A stretch of DNA of 64,000 nt. It comes from Clostridium rhizosphaerae (GTDB lineage Bacteria > Bacillota > Clostridia > Clostridiales > Clostridiaceae). The notes under the pieces are model-generated. The model searched no databases. It was not told the origin of the DNA and saw nothing but the letters and a program-made list of their open reading frames with translations. A program made the position numbers and the translations under genes. Shown piece after piece: positions 53,433 to 63,226 of this stretch; position 1 is the stretch's first letter, and every line of letters starts with the position of its first letter. The stretch lies in contig NZ_JAESWC010000001.1 in assembly GCF_016765585.1 (NCBI RefSeq), positions 62,001-126,000 of the forward strand, read 5' to 3'.

Positions 53433-53882
53433 TTATCGTAAATAGTATTTATCCAGCATTTTATTATGACTACTTGGTATATTTTCTGGCAGTTCTTCAT
53501 AACCGAAAAATCTCAATTCTCGAGTTTCTACATTATCTACTTTTAGTTCACCAGAGTAGGTCTTAGTGTAATAACCTATTGTTATAAAGTAAGCCTTATC
53601 TCCGCTCGGAAATTCTATATAGCAATCTTTGCCGGAAGTTGTTCCTAAGAAGGTCAGGTCTTCAATATTCAGGTTGGTTTCTTCTTTGATCTCCCTTACT
53701 GCTGTATCTTCAAGAGATTCACCAAGCTCAGTTATACCTCCAATTAGCCCCCATTTATAGGGGAAAGTGCCCCTCTTTTGAAGTAGGATTTCATTTTTAT
53801 CATTTATTATAAGTATATTAACTCCTGTTAGATTTATCGCATCAGTTCCTACTTTGTCTCTTATGTATTTTACATAGTCCAT
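53433..53882 (-). CDS. NUDIX hydrolase
   Basis: A 149-residue pyrophosphohydrolase. The Nudix box GGITELGESLEDTAVREIKE followed by ETNL keeps the G-x5-E-x7-R-E-x2-E-E-x-G-type pattern with the metal-binding Glu pair. The N-terminus NLTGVNILIINDKNEILLQK and end FFGYEELPE fit the MutT/ADP-ribose pyrophosphatase-like group. Substrate not predictable. An AAGGAG site is 13 bp before the ATG. Confidence 0.94.
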   Translation of the reverse strand: MDYVKYIRDKVGTDAINLTGVNILIINDKNEILLQKRGTFPYKWGLIGGITELGESLEDTAVREIKEETNLNIEDLTFLGTTSGKDCYIEFPSGDKAYFITIGYYTKTYSGELKVDNVETRELRFFGYEELPENIPSSHNKMLDKYYLR

Positions 53883-53994
53883 TTGATATGACAGCTCCTT
53901 CTATTATGAAGTTTTTAATACTATTATATTGTTTTTTTACTTTGCTATATTATTTACTATATTGAAAAATGCTCTTGGATTTAAAGTTATGCAA

Positions 53995-54046
53995 GATAAA
54001 AATCAGGTGGGTTCTGACCCGTTTGCGAGGAGTGGAGCGATGAGTT
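53995..54046. other. GC-richer stretch at the edge of the defence island
   Basis: A short stretch with GTGGGTTCTGACCCG and GAGGAGTGGAGCGATGAG, clearly richer in G+C than its surroundings, ends 3 bp before the stop of the restriction-methylase gene. It may mark an insertion boundary or be the end of a lost gene or element. Confidence 0.3.
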
Positions 54047-54048
54047 TG

Positions 54049-56580
54049 CTAACTTTTTAAAAATCCTATGTCATATATAAGATTTCTCATTTTGTTTTCG
54101 AGCTGGAGATAAAACCCCTCAAACTCTTCTAATTCAGTCTTCATATATTTATTTAGCAATTGTTTTATTTGATACCAGCCTGCATCCCAACTGTTTATTT
54201 GATATTGAGGAAATTCATTATCAAATGGCTCTCTATACTCGATACTCTTTATAATTAGCTCCTTAGCTTTTTCTAGCACATCTCTACTTTCTTTTGATAA
54301 ATGGATATTTTTAAGCAATAAGTAAAGATATCTTTCATTTGAATAATTTTTAGCATCCATATATAACGGATAATTATTGTACTTATCAGCTAAAGTCTTT
54401 ATTTCGTCATTTGACATAAAAAATAACTCATTGAAGATATTGAAATCTCTACCCGATGACTTAATTTTTCTTAATGAACTTTGATACGATGATACATTAA
54501 ATAATGAATAAACAATACTATCCTTTTCCCACTCCTTATATTTTACATGGTTAACATTGGGCTCCTGATATTCATCCTTTTGATTTATCCAGTTACTCTT
54601 TATAACCTTCCTAGCTGAAAAAAGCGACAAACACTGCATTATATTTTCTTTATAGATTGGTATCGTCCTAATATGCCTAGTTATTTTACTAGACATTAAA
54701 TAAACCCCTTGAGTATTTGCATATATGTTATTACTGTCGTTAATGAAATAAGCTAGTGCCTCCTGATCAGTTTTTACAATCTCCTTGTCGGGATTAACTG
54801 GTGACTTAAGTGTAATTATCTCTTTTGTCTTAGGCAGTTCCTTAATACTTATCCAATCTGCTGCACTTCTTAGTCCATCCAAGTTATAAATTTGTTTTTT
54901 ACCTATAGTTACTATACTATTTTCGTTTGTAATATCCTTGATATCATAATTAAAAGTACTAATATCAGTATTTGTACCGGTATCCCATAAACTGAAACTT
55001 ATAGCCCAGTCATTTGAAACATCATAAAAGTTTCCGGCCTTTAACAGCATTCCCTTAACAAATTTAAAGTCTTCAAAGAAATGCTTTCTAAATCCCTCAA
55101 ATGAAGGACCACTTAAAAATAAAGGATTTGAAAAGACTGCAACTTTAACATTAGATAGGTTATCTCTTCTTTTCAATAGAAGAATTTTATATAGAAATTG
55201 GGCGTAAAGCTGTTGAGCTGATTTCCCAACATTATATTTCTTCATCAATTTATTTATCTCAGTATTAGCTGTACCGTTTTTGCTTTTTGCATCTTTTGCT
55301 TTAGCATTTCCTGCAGTGGCAAAAGGAGGATTAATAAAAAATAGAAAAGGTTTATCCGCCTTCAAACTTTCAAGTAGCTTCCTAGGCATTTTACACATAC
55401 TTTCTAGTAATTCTGCTCCCTTTAAGATATCAATATCATCATTAAGGAAATCATATTGAAACTTTGTAGCATTAGTATTATATTTGCTTCCTACAACTAA
55501 ATCTCCTTTAAAAATGGTAGAGCAATACAATTCTTTAAAATAATAATCTCTTGTTAGATTCCCAGTACCCCATGCGCAATCCCAAACCACATATTTTTCT
55601 CTCCAGTCTTGTCCATAAATTTCAGATATCATTTTATTTGCTTCATCAGCCCAAACTGTAGGTGTATAAAATTCTCCTCTAAATCTCCTCTGAGTATCTT
55701 CATATAACCTATCTGAAATAGATGTTAGCCTTTCTTTTTCTTTAGGACTGTAATCTAAAGAGTAATAATCAACAAAAGATTCGTATGCATCTCCATTAAT
55801 ATATATGTGATCATTGTTCGAAAGTACTAAAGTATTCTTTCTTTTAGGATGAATATAATTATCTATAGGATCTAATATTAAATTAATAAATATAAAAACC
55901 AAATCACTAACTGTATATTTATTTGGATCTTTTATAATTTTAATGATGAAATAATCATATATTGAGGAAATATTTTGCTCTGTAAGCTTAATTTGTATTT
56001 TCATATTCATGGCTATAGCTTGAATATCGTCTATAACATCAGTAAATTTAAAATTTTTATCAATTTGAAAAACGTGAGGAATTATTGTATTATCTGCTGC
56101 TATCTTATTTAAGAGTAGGCTATTCTTGAAACGAGCTGTGGATGGTGCTATAGACCAGTCTATTTTTTCATCTAAATATGGCATCAACTGCTTCGAGGAT
56201 AAAACAAAACACTCATCTTTATCTCCAACCAAAATGACTTCAGGGAACTCATTGCTTTTTAGGGAAAAACTTTTTAGATAATATAAAACTTGAATTAATA
56301 CTTTTGCCTGATTAATCTTTGAACTAAAGTCTTCATCATGCTTAAACTCCATGATTAGCCTTAATACCTTAGTTTTATTATTATAGACTATATTACTAAC
56401 TAGATATCCATCACATCCATAATCATATCTAATAGAATTATCTGTGAAATAGCTTTCTAATGCTCCTTTATAGACATCCTCAACTTCTTTTTCAATTTTA
56501 GAATTTTTAATATCATCAAAGAGCCTATTAATTTTTTCAATTAACTTTTGGGGAGCGATTGGATTGGCTTGATTATTCAA
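54049..56580 (-). CDS. Type IIG-like restriction enzyme/N6-adenine methyltransferase
   Basis: An 843-residue single-chain protein. The N-terminal part has a PD-(D/E)xK-like nuclease pattern: YDYGCDGYLV (about 52-61) then LRLIMEFKHDED (E78-x-K80). Methylase motif X is GEFYTPTVWADEA (302-314), motif I VVWDCAWGTGN (331-341), motif IV NPPF (417-420). The remainder (about 560-843) probably recognises DNA. Nuclease, methylase and target domain in one chain is the type IIG layout. TTG start with GAGGTAG upstream. It is the last gene of the minus-strand run OLD-RT-RM, but gaps of more than 300 bp suggest separate promoters. Confidence 0.85.
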   Translation of the reverse strand: MNNQANPIAPQKLIEKINRLFDDIKNSKIEKEVEDVYKGALESYFTDNSIRYDYGCDGYLVSNIVYNNKTKVLRLIMEFKHDEDFSSKINQAKVLIQVLYYLKSFSLKSNEFPEVILVGDKDECFVLSSKQLMPYLDEKIDWSIAPSTARFKNSLLLNKIAADNTIIPHVFQIDKNFKFTDVIDDIQAIAMNMKIQIKLTEQNISSIYDYFIIKIIKDPNKYTVSDLVFIFINLILDPIDNYIHPKRKNTLVLSNNDHIYINGDAYESFVDYYSLDYSPKEKERLTSISDRLYEDTQRRFRGEFYTPTVWADEANKMISEIYGQDWREKYVVWDCAWGTGNLTRDYYFKELYCSTIFKGDLVVGSKYNTNATKFQYDFLNDDIDILKGAELLESMCKMPRKLLESLKADKPFLFFINPPFATAGNAKAKDAKSKNGTANTEINKLMKKYNVGKSAQQLYAQFLYKILLLKRRDNLSNVKVAVFSNPLFLSGPSFEGFRKHFFEDFKFVKGMLLKAGNFYDVSNDWAISFSLWDTGTNTDISTFNYDIKDITNENSIVTIGKKQIYNLDGLRSAADWISIKELPKTKEIITLKSPVNPDKEIVKTDQEALAYFINDSNNIYANTQGVYLMSSKITRHIRTIPIYKENIMQCLSLFSARKVIKSNWINQKDEYQEPNVNHVKYKEWEKDSIVYSLFNVSSYQSSLRKIKSSGRDFNIFNELFFMSNDEIKTLADKYNNYPLYMDAKNYSNERYLYLLLKNIHLSKESRDVLEKAKELIIKSIEYREPFDNEFPQYQINSWDAGWYQIKQLLNKYMKTELEEFEGFYLQLENKMRNLIYDIGFLKS

Positions 56581-56911
56581 ATTTCTACCTCTTTATAAAA
56601 TATTACTCTTTAATAATATATTATTGAGAGTAGATGCTTTATTATGAATAAACCATGTTTATTTTCAGCATATTTCCTTTACTAATACAAATAATTTCTA
56701 TTAAGTGAAACCTTGCTTTTCATTTCTATTTTATCTATTTTCTTGTTTAATCTTTATTAGTACGATATCTCATTTTAATATTCGATAAAGTTATGTTCAT
56801 AAACTTATTCAGTATTTTTTTATCTCATGATATCATATGGATAATTAATAGTTCATACAATTTAAAAACTGCCTTTATTACCTTATACAACATCATAACT
56901 GTAGAAACTTT
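56581..56911. other. Non-coding gap upstream of the type IIG gene
   Basis: 331 bp of AT-rich sequence between the reverse transcriptase and type IIG genes. It should hold the type IIG promoter. No terminator hairpin or repeat stands out. Confidence 0.6.
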
Positions 56912-58444
56912 TCATTCACAAAAATGCACATTATTTTGTTTAAGATATTGATACATGTGCAAATTTTTATTCAGATTAAGTTTTGATATAAGTATATCCT
57001 CAGTTATATAGCCTGAAACATAAAGTTCATAAATGAGAATCCAAGAAAGAGCATTACTGCTTACTAGGGTTATTTCTTCCTGACCCAACAAACCTTTTCT
57101 CATAAGAATAATTTTAGCTAATTCGTTTTTACTTTCTACGATTTCATGCACCAGTGATTCATCAGTTTTAATATTGCCTGTTTCGATTAACAAATATAAC
57201 AACCACAGTACTTCTAAATCGTGCTCAAAACTTATATGTCTATTTAACATTTGCTTTATAATATCAACATCTTTTTCATCTAAAGTCAGACTTTCTTTGT
57301 TTTTAATAAGCAATGAACATGCCTTTGTCAAAGAACGTTCATTGTTTTCGATAATTGTTAACAAATAAGCTTTATATAGAGATGTATTGGTTGATTCTAT
57401 GTGACTTTGCTCTAATGTTTTGAGCAAATATCGTATTGATCCCTTAGTGCCGTTTCTTTCCAAGAGAAAATATGTATTAAACAGCTTCATTAAATCTGAA
57501 GTATCCAAATTTTCTTTCATGAGCCCCTTAAAAATCTTTTCTAAATTTTCTGCTACATAATAAGGGAACTCAATTATTTCTGTCTTTTCATTATTAAGAG
57601 AAAATCCATATAATTTAAGCACCCTTGTAAAAATGCTTATTACAGTCTTATCGTCATTATCAAAAAGATAAACTTCATAATCATCAACATACCGAGAAAA
57701 CTTAATTCCCTCTTTACTTAGTTCTTTATCAATACGTGTAAGAATTCCTTCGACAATCATTTTAGATATCAACGGACCAGGAAGCAACCCATTGGTTCTA
57801 TTCAAATTTTGCCGTCTAAGAACTTCATCCAACTTTCGATATTTTCGATAAATACTATTAATAGACTGGTCATTAGGATCCTTTAAAAATTTATTGTAGT
57901 TACACTCTGCTTCTTTCACACCTAACAAAATTGCCGGAATCATATGCATATAGAAGCTGGAAAAACAATTTGATATATCCAATTTTAATACTTTCTTAGA
58001 CCCTGTTGCTTTAATGATTTTTTTAGATATATTTTCAATGTAATCTGAAGAAATTTCCTCTAACTTGGAAAGTTCCATTACTTGGCCCGTTGTTCCACCG
58101 TATGATTGTTCATGCCTCACAATGCTATCATTTTTACCTAGAATAGGGGAAAATGATGCATCATTGTTTTCAGTGAACTCAACTAGATCTTTTACAATCT
58201 GCTCTTGCCTAATGTAATTTCGAACTACAGTATACGCTCCTATTTCAGGAATAAAAATATTACGCCTAGCATCGTTATTGTTGTATCTACTCATTGTAAA
58301 ACAATATGGTTCAATTAATTCACAACTCTCAGATGGAACTCTTAAAAATACTTTTGGATCTAGTTTAAAACAGGGTGGCAAATATTCAGAAAAGAACCCT
58401 GTTTCAGCTATTTCTTTTTCTATCGTTGTATAATTTCTAATCAT
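56912..58444 (-). CDS. Reverse transcriptase of the unknown/Abi (defence) class
   Basis: A 510-residue RT. Palm motifs are clear: motif A KVLKLDISNCFSSFY (Asp156), motif B-like NGLLPGPLISKMIVEGILTR (219-237), motif C FSRYVDDYEVYLF (YVDD 252-255), motif D-like LNNEKTEI. There is no maturase/X or HNH domain, so it is not a group II intron RT. Residues about 320-510 are helical repeats similar in style to AbiK/Abi-P2-type alpha-repeat tails. The setting beside an OLD nuclease and a type IIG enzyme points to phage defence (DRT-like). GGAGG lies 14 bp before the ATG. The 374-bp gap upstream could encode its RNA template. Confidence 0.88.
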   Translation of the reverse strand: MIRNYTTIEKEIAETGFFSEYLPPCFKLDPKVFLRVPSESCELIEPYCFTMSRYNNNDARRNIFIPEIGAYTVVRNYIRQEQIVKDLVEFTENNDASFSPILGKNDSIVRHEQSYGGTTGQVMELSKLEEISSDYIENISKKIIKATGSKKVLKLDISNCFSSFYMHMIPAILLGVKEAECNYNKFLKDPNDQSINSIYRKYRKLDEVLRRQNLNRTNGLLPGPLISKMIVEGILTRIDKELSKEGIKFSRYVDDYEVYLFDNDDKTVISIFTRVLKLYGFSLNNEKTEIIEFPYYVAENLEKIFKGLMKENLDTSDLMKLFNTYFLLERNGTKGSIRYLLKTLEQSHIESTNTSLYKAYLLTIIENNERSLTKACSLLIKNKESLTLDEKDVDIIKQMLNRHISFEHDLEVLWLLYLLIETGNIKTDESLVHEIVESKNELAKIILMRKGLLGQEEITLVSSNALSWILIYELYVSGYITEDILISKLNLNKNLHMYQYLKQNNVHFCE

Positions 58445-58818
58445 TTTATACTTTTATTCCTCCGTATACATTTTCTATTGTTCTTAATAGGTAACCCTAT
58501 TTAAGGTGCTTTTCTTTTATGTTTTTAAGTCTGTAGCCATATTATAATACTAATTATTAACCCGATGGGATATTACTACCTTTCTTTCCCCAGAATAATA
58601 TGGTTGACCTCGCTATATAAAAAATATGCTTATAAAATTAAAAACAGCTTGATTAGTAGCTTACGACTATCATTTTAATCGATATTTATAATCAAATTAT
58701 TACCTATAACTATTTTTTATCGTTTAAACATATTGCTATATTCGTCTTATATGAACAAAATTTATCTCTTTAATACTATGAACTAAATCTATAATTGATA
58801 CGAACGTAGAGTTTAGTT
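58445..58818 (-). other. Gap upstream of the RT; candidate template RNA region
   Basis: 374 bp without a gene. It has an inverted repeat CCATATTAT / ATAATATGG (58537-58545 and 58595-58603) enclosing about 50 bases, a minus-strand TATAAT near 58541-58546, and a locally more GC-rich stretch CGAGGTCAACC...TCTGGGG. Retron- and DRT-type RTs often carry a non-coding RNA next to the RT gene. I cannot prove one here. Confidence 0.35.
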
Positions 58819-60531
58819 CTAATTTATTAACTTTGTAAGCACTTCAACAATTTCCCTATCAACATCCCCTGCCTCCATGGCATTAAATATACTTTTCATG
58901 GAGCAACTTTTCTTATAATTTTCCCTCATCCAATTATTTGTTGCCCTTAATAGTTCTTTCCCAGGTACAATAGCAAGCTTTCTATCTAAATTCGTCCATC
59001 TTAAATTAACATATTCTCTTGCCTTTGCAGCTGCGGTCCCAGCAGTAAGTTTTTTTTCTTCTTCCTGAATTTTAGTAGTAAAGCAATCAATGACATCATT
59101 TTTAAAAGTGTCAATAAGCCCCTCATACTTTTCTATAAACTCTTGAAACATTTCACTACTTTGTTTAGTTATTCTGAATAAAACTGCAGGTATTATAATA
59201 TAGTTTTCTAATTCCTTTTTACTCCAAACATGGAGTGAAAGATGATTATCTATTGACTTATTTCGTTGTACTTCTATTTGTGATTCAGAATAATAATCTC
59301 GGTCTAATATTGCAAAACATTTATAATGGCCACTTGAATTCTCAAATAACAACTTTGCTGCCCCAAAAGCTTCGTTTATTCTCTTAAATCCTCCGAGAGG
59401 CAATGAGGGTATAGCATCTAAGGAATATGTATTCTTAGGGTAAAGTACATTATAAAACTGCTGTAGTATTTTCACATCTTCGCCTTCAACAAAAAAACAT
59501 TTATTTGAGCCATTTAATCTAACTAATGATAAATTATATACGCTACCAATATCATCCACAATATTTTGAACAGCTGCAAGATGATTTGCATACCTCATTT
59601 GTCTATCGTGTTTGTCAATCGTAAGTATATTGCGTGGTGAAACATTAGATATTATTTCTATAGAATGGGTAGCAATAACTACCTGCTTAAATTGGGATCT
59701 TACGAGCTTAAGTATTTTTAGCTGAAGGTCTGGATGCATATAAACATCAGGCTCATCAAGAATTATTGTTTCACTTCCACCTGACCTACAAATAAACCAT
59801 ATAATTTGCAGCCACATTTGAATCCCGCTTCCCATTAATCCAATTTCGGCTGGAAACCTTTCATCTTCAATAAGAAAATTAATATATTCACTGTGACTGT
59901 AATTATAATCTAGCTCTCTCACTCTTAGACCTGGCCATGTTTCTTCAGCGAGTCTTTTGAATTTATTATACAATTCTTTTTTATATAATAACATTTCGTT
60001 TCTAAAATGCCTTGAAGTCAGGTATGTATCCATATCATCTATAATTGTGCCTTCACTTAACTTTTTCTCATTCTCTTTTATAAGACCAATTTGTGGTAAG
60101 ATACTTATTGTGCTAATATTAAGTGATATCGCTTTTGCCTTTGAGGAAACTAAATTTCTACTTTTATCATATATAGTCGCAAAGGCTATTTCCTTATTGA
60201 TATAGACAATTATTGTAACACCACTTTTAAAACATGCCGTAACTTTAGCTATATCAGACTTATAATAATAAATCACTCCTCTTAAATCAATTTTTAATTT
60301 CTCAACTGGCAATCGAAACCCTTTAATATTTTGTGGTAATCCCAATGACTTTGGAGCGCTAATATATGAAGTTTTTGTACATTTTTTAGTAGCCATTGCT
60401 ATCATTCTCAGAGATTCTATAATAGAAGATTTACCTGCATTATTTTTTCCGACAATAATAGTCAAGTCTCTCACTGACATTTTCGATTTTTCAAAACACC
60501 GATAGTTTTCAAGCAGTATACTTTCTAACAT
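58819..60531 (-). CDS. OLD-family ATPase-TOPRIM nuclease
   Basis: A 570-residue protein. The N-terminal ABC-type ATPase has Walker A VGKNNAGKSSIIES (about 28-41), a signature-like MGSGIQMWLQ, Walker B IILDEPDVYMHPD (about 256-268) and the switch His in IATHSIEI. The TOPRIM nuclease has CFFVEGEDVKIL (Glu about 349) and AILDRDYYSES (Asp410-x-Asp412). This is the OLD/GajA layout used in Gabija, PARIS and retron-linked defence. No UvrD-like GajB partner is present. The ATG at 60531 is preferred to the GTG at 60540, which falls within the ribosome binding site. Confidence 0.9.
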   Translation of the reverse strand: MLESILLENYRCFEKSKMSVRDLTIIVGKNNAGKSSIIESLRMIAMATKKCTKTSYISAPKSLGLPQNIKGFRLPVEKLKIDLRGVIYYYKSDIAKVTACFKSGVTIIVYINKEIAFATIYDKSRNLVSSKAKAISLNISTISILPQIGLIKENEKKLSEGTIIDDMDTYLTSRHFRNEMLLYKKELYNKFKRLAEETWPGLRVRELDYNYSHSEYINFLIEDERFPAEIGLMGSGIQMWLQIIWFICRSGGSETIILDEPDVYMHPDLQLKILKLVRSQFKQVVIATHSIEIISNVSPRNILTIDKHDRQMRYANHLAAVQNIVDDIGSVYNLSLVRLNGSNKCFFVEGEDVKILQQFYNVLYPKNTYSLDAIPSLPLGGFKRINEAFGAAKLLFENSSGHYKCFAILDRDYYSESQIEVQRNKSIDNHLSLHVWSKKELENYIIIPAVLFRITKQSSEMFQEFIEKYEGLIDTFKNDVIDCFTTKIQEEEKKLTAGTAAAKAREYVNLRWTNLDRKLAIVPGKELLRATNNWMRENYKKSCSMKSIFNAMEAGDVDREIVEVLTKLIN

Positions 60532-60726
60532 ACCTAACACCCACCTACAACAATATTTTCAATATTTTATGATTTTGATGAATTATTTCATTCATCTACA
60601 ACCTTTCAACTTCCTATTTTGAAAACTGTCTGAACCTTCAAAGTCAATTTTCTTATTTCATTATTCTACAAATATCTTGCATTTCCTTCAAAATATGGAC
60701 AATTTATATTTAAAAATTAACTCATA

Positions 60727-60762
60727 AAAAGAGCTACTATTTGTATAGATAGTAACTCTTTT
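60727..60762. terminator. Hairpin in the gap upstream of the OLD gene
   Basis: Imperfect stem AAAAGAGCTACTAT / ATAGTAACTCTTTT with flanking A and T runs. No adjacent gene clearly ends into it except perhaps the small frame at 60875. Confidence 0.6.
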
Positions 60763-60874
60763 ATATGACTTTTATAATACCAGCAAAAAACATGCTGATT
60801 ATAGATTATTGAATATTCAACAACACTCTGAGCCTAATTGTTATACTCTTTTTCCAATTCATTGCACTATACTT

Positions 60875-61045
60875 TTATTGACCACTGTCATCATCCCGGC
60901 CTCGCTCTCCACACTGGTTCTGCTCTGACTCTGCCAAAGAAATAACCTTCCATTTATCGCATAATCCTCGTAGAGGGTTGAAGGTCAATACTCCTTCGCT
61001 AAACAATGGCCTCTTTCTTTCCTCAAAATGGCTGAAATCAACCAT
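60875..61045 (-). CDS. Small unrecognised reading frame
   Basis: A 56-codon minus-strand frame: MVDFSHFEERKRPLFSEGVL then TFNPLRGLCDKWKVISLAES and a charged end. The local base composition is richer in G+C than the flanks and the frame is open further back to a TAG, reading EDAEEGKRLIHTI before the ATG, so it may be the end of a longer, lost gene. The ribosome binding site is weak. A terminator-like hairpin lies downstream at 60727. I do not recognise the family. Confidence 0.4.
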   Translation of the reverse strand: MVDFSHFEERKRPLFSEGVLTFNPLRGLCDKWKVISLAESEQNQCGERGRDDDSGQ

Positions 61046-61289
61046 AATTGTATGTATTAATCTCTTTCCTTCCTCTGCGTCCTCCTATAACTTTACTTTT
61101 CTTAGTAAAAAATAGACTTCATCTATAAATACAATCAAATGTAATATATTCGCGAATATGATGTTATATTGAAACTATTCTCTAATGTCAGTAACCTTTG
61201 CCAAACCATTCTACTAGTTATGGAGAAGATAGTAAGTTTTGTGGTATAATTTAATCATAAAGTAAAAGCCTGGCGAATTGGGGGATACT

Positions 61290-62237
61290 ATGTTTATTTC
61301 ACAAAAAACAATCGATATTTTAGTTAATACAATTACAGGGACAATAAAAAATCAATTTATAGAAGCGGATCAAACTTGGTAAAATTTTTTGCAAACTTGG
61401 GATTATGGGGACAATTTGAAGCATGTTTACCATCAAGAACAAGATTTACTGAACAAAAAAATTAATCTAATTACCAAAACACCAGAGATTGAGGAGCTAA
61501 TAACCAGTCTTTTGGATCCACATGAATATTTTGATTCAGAATATAATTTACTTGATATAGTAAATTTTTTGAACAATTATTTAAGATTTGACGATTATGA
61601 GATAGTTGACCATGATGGTTATTATAAAATTTATGATAGAAGAAAGCCTGCCAATACACCTAAAATATTTAAGGGAGAAGTTAAAACTTGTAGGCTAGCA
61701 CCATCAGGTAGAAGCAATATTATTACTATGAGCAATAATGAAGTTTTTTACACAAACATTGATGAACTATTTGAACCAGGTATTTCAATCTTTGCAGAAG
61801 CATTACTTTACAAAAATACTGAAAATTACTTTTCCGGCCACTATGAGGTTAGAAAAGTGCCAAACGAAGATATTCATGTAAATGATCCATTAGAAAGGAA
61901 AGAAGTAGGTATGGATAAAGTTGATAAAGTGTTTATTATACATGGACATGATAGTGAAATGAAAACAAATGTTCAGTTGCTATTAAGCAGAGCTAAAGTA
62001 ACTGATGTAGTTCTCCATGAATGTGCAGATAAAGGTAGAAATATAATAGACAAACTTATTGAAGAGACTTATGGCGCTACATATGCTATTGCTTTGCTAA
62101 GTCCTGATGATAAGCTAGAGGATGGAAGTATCAGAGCAAGGAAAAACGTTATCCTAGAAATCGGATTTTTTTTAGGAAGATTAGGAAAGCAAAACGTTAG
62201 ATTATTAGTAAAAGATGAAAGAAGCAGGTATAAATGA
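61290..62237 (+). pseudogene. Disrupted TIR-like (CAP12/Pycsar-type) effector gene
   Basis: Starts MFISQKTIDILVNTITGTIK from an ATG with GGGGGA upstream and meets TAA after 30 codons. The same frame then reopens at 61383 and runs to 62237 as QTWDYGDNLKHVYHQEQDLL onward. The 9-mer CAAACTTGG stands on both sides of the stop, so a 21-bp in-frame insertion brought the stop in. The C-terminal domain is TIR-like: DKVFIIHGHDSEMKTNVQLL, DKGRNIIDKLIEE, IALLSPDDK, RARKNVILEIGFFLGRLGKQ. It then breaks off; MKEAGINEAINKFQ, the usual family end, lies in another frame right after. So about 25-35 residues are deleted. Confidence 0.82.
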
Positions 62238-62276
62238 AGCTATAAACAAATTTCAGATAATATTTGGAGGAAATAT

Positions 62277-62963
62277 ATGTTTTGTACAGGCTGTGGCAAT
62301 AGTATAAAAACTGTTGATAAGTTCTGCTCTAGTTGTGGTAAGAAGCTTTCAGCATTTAATGAAACTAATAATACAATTATTACTGGTGAAGGTAGTGTAA
62401 GTATTGTTAGTAGTGGTAAAGGAAATATAAAAGTTGGTAATTTATATGCTACTATTAATTCAACTGAACAAGCAAAACAGCTTGAATATAGTTACACAAA
62501 AAAAGGAAAGCCTTTTAGTCTTAATAAGGTAAGATATTTAAAGATTGTGTCAATGTCAGCAGGTGCAATCGGAACGGCTCTAGGACTTGTAGATTCAACT
62601 TTAGGAATTCTAAATAATAGTTCAACAATGCTTGGAAATAATAACTCTTTTATAATTACTGCAGTTTCTGTTATTGTTCTTTTGATTAGTCTTTTGATAC
62701 ACATTTTATATAAAGAGTTACTTACAAAAGGCTTTATTTGGATTAAACCTCATAATTTAATAAACTTGAAACTAAAGTGCAATAATGACGGTACAGCATC
62801 TTTATTAGATCTTAGTGGAGTATGCCCTAAGCCAAAATGTGGTGGAAAGATAAAACTGTATAAAGATAACATCACTGGTAAGATAATTGGGTATTGTGAA
62901 AAGAACCATGACCACAAGTTTACCTTTGACCATACTGACTTTTCTGGTAAAGATATAAAATAG
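62277..62963 (+). CDS. Zinc-ribbon membrane protein
   Basis: A 228-residue protein. The N-terminus is a double-CxxC zinc ribbon (MFCTGCGNSIKTVDKFCSSC). A Ser/Gly-rich linker (GEGSVSIVSSGKGNIKVGN) follows, then two hydrophobic segments (about 97-117 and 124-145), and a second CxxxC...C region near the end (CPKPKCGGKIKLYKD, IGYCEKNHDH). TTGGAGG lies 8 bp before the ATG. It begins 40 bp after the TIR-like pseudogene and overlaps its lost tail, so it was probably in one unit with it. Function unknown. Confidence 0.82.
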   Translation: MFCTGCGNSIKTVDKFCSSCGKKLSAFNETNNTIITGEGSVSIVSSGKGNIKVGNLYATINSTEQAKQLEYSYTKKGKPFSLNKVRYLKIVSMSAGAIGTALGLVDSTLGILNNSSTMLGNNNSFIITAVSVIVLLISLLIHILYKELLTKGFIWIKPHNLINLKLKCNNDGTASLLDLSGVCPKPKCGGKIKLYKDNITGKIIGYCEKNHDHKFTFDHTDFSGKDIK

Positions 62964-63098
62964 AAATTTTTTTGCTTTCAGAAGGATATATACCCTTTTC
63001 GTTTTTTTAAATAGATTTGATAATTTAGATAAGCTAATATAGGTCAATCACTAAATTATGATTATCTTATCTTTTCATTATTCGCCTAATATCATTGT

Positions 63099-63176
63099 AT
63101 CTCCGTCTCCTCTGAGCTGTCCCTCTTCGAAAATGTAGTTTACACCCAGTGAGAGCTGATCATATCGGACGGAGAT
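63099..63176. repeat. Stem-loop ATCTCCGTC / GACGGAGAT
   Basis: Perfect 9-bp arms enclosing 60 bases that contain CTGAGCTGTCCCTC and GAGAGCTGATC, able to pair further. It lies between two defence-island genes and may be the end of a lost insertion sequence or a structured RNA. Confidence 0.5.
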
Positions 63177-63226
63177 GTATTAATATGTTAAGTAATCAAT
63201 GAAAGCTACAATTTAGATTAATCCAC

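Noticed and set aside
56912-58818. Retron
   Set aside because: The RT lacks the retron layout (about 300 residues with a short tail) and no msr/msd-type inverted repeats with a branching G were found upstream.
58819-60531. Gabija system
   Set aside because: GajA-like OLD nuclease is present but no UvrD-like GajB helicase gene is adjacent.
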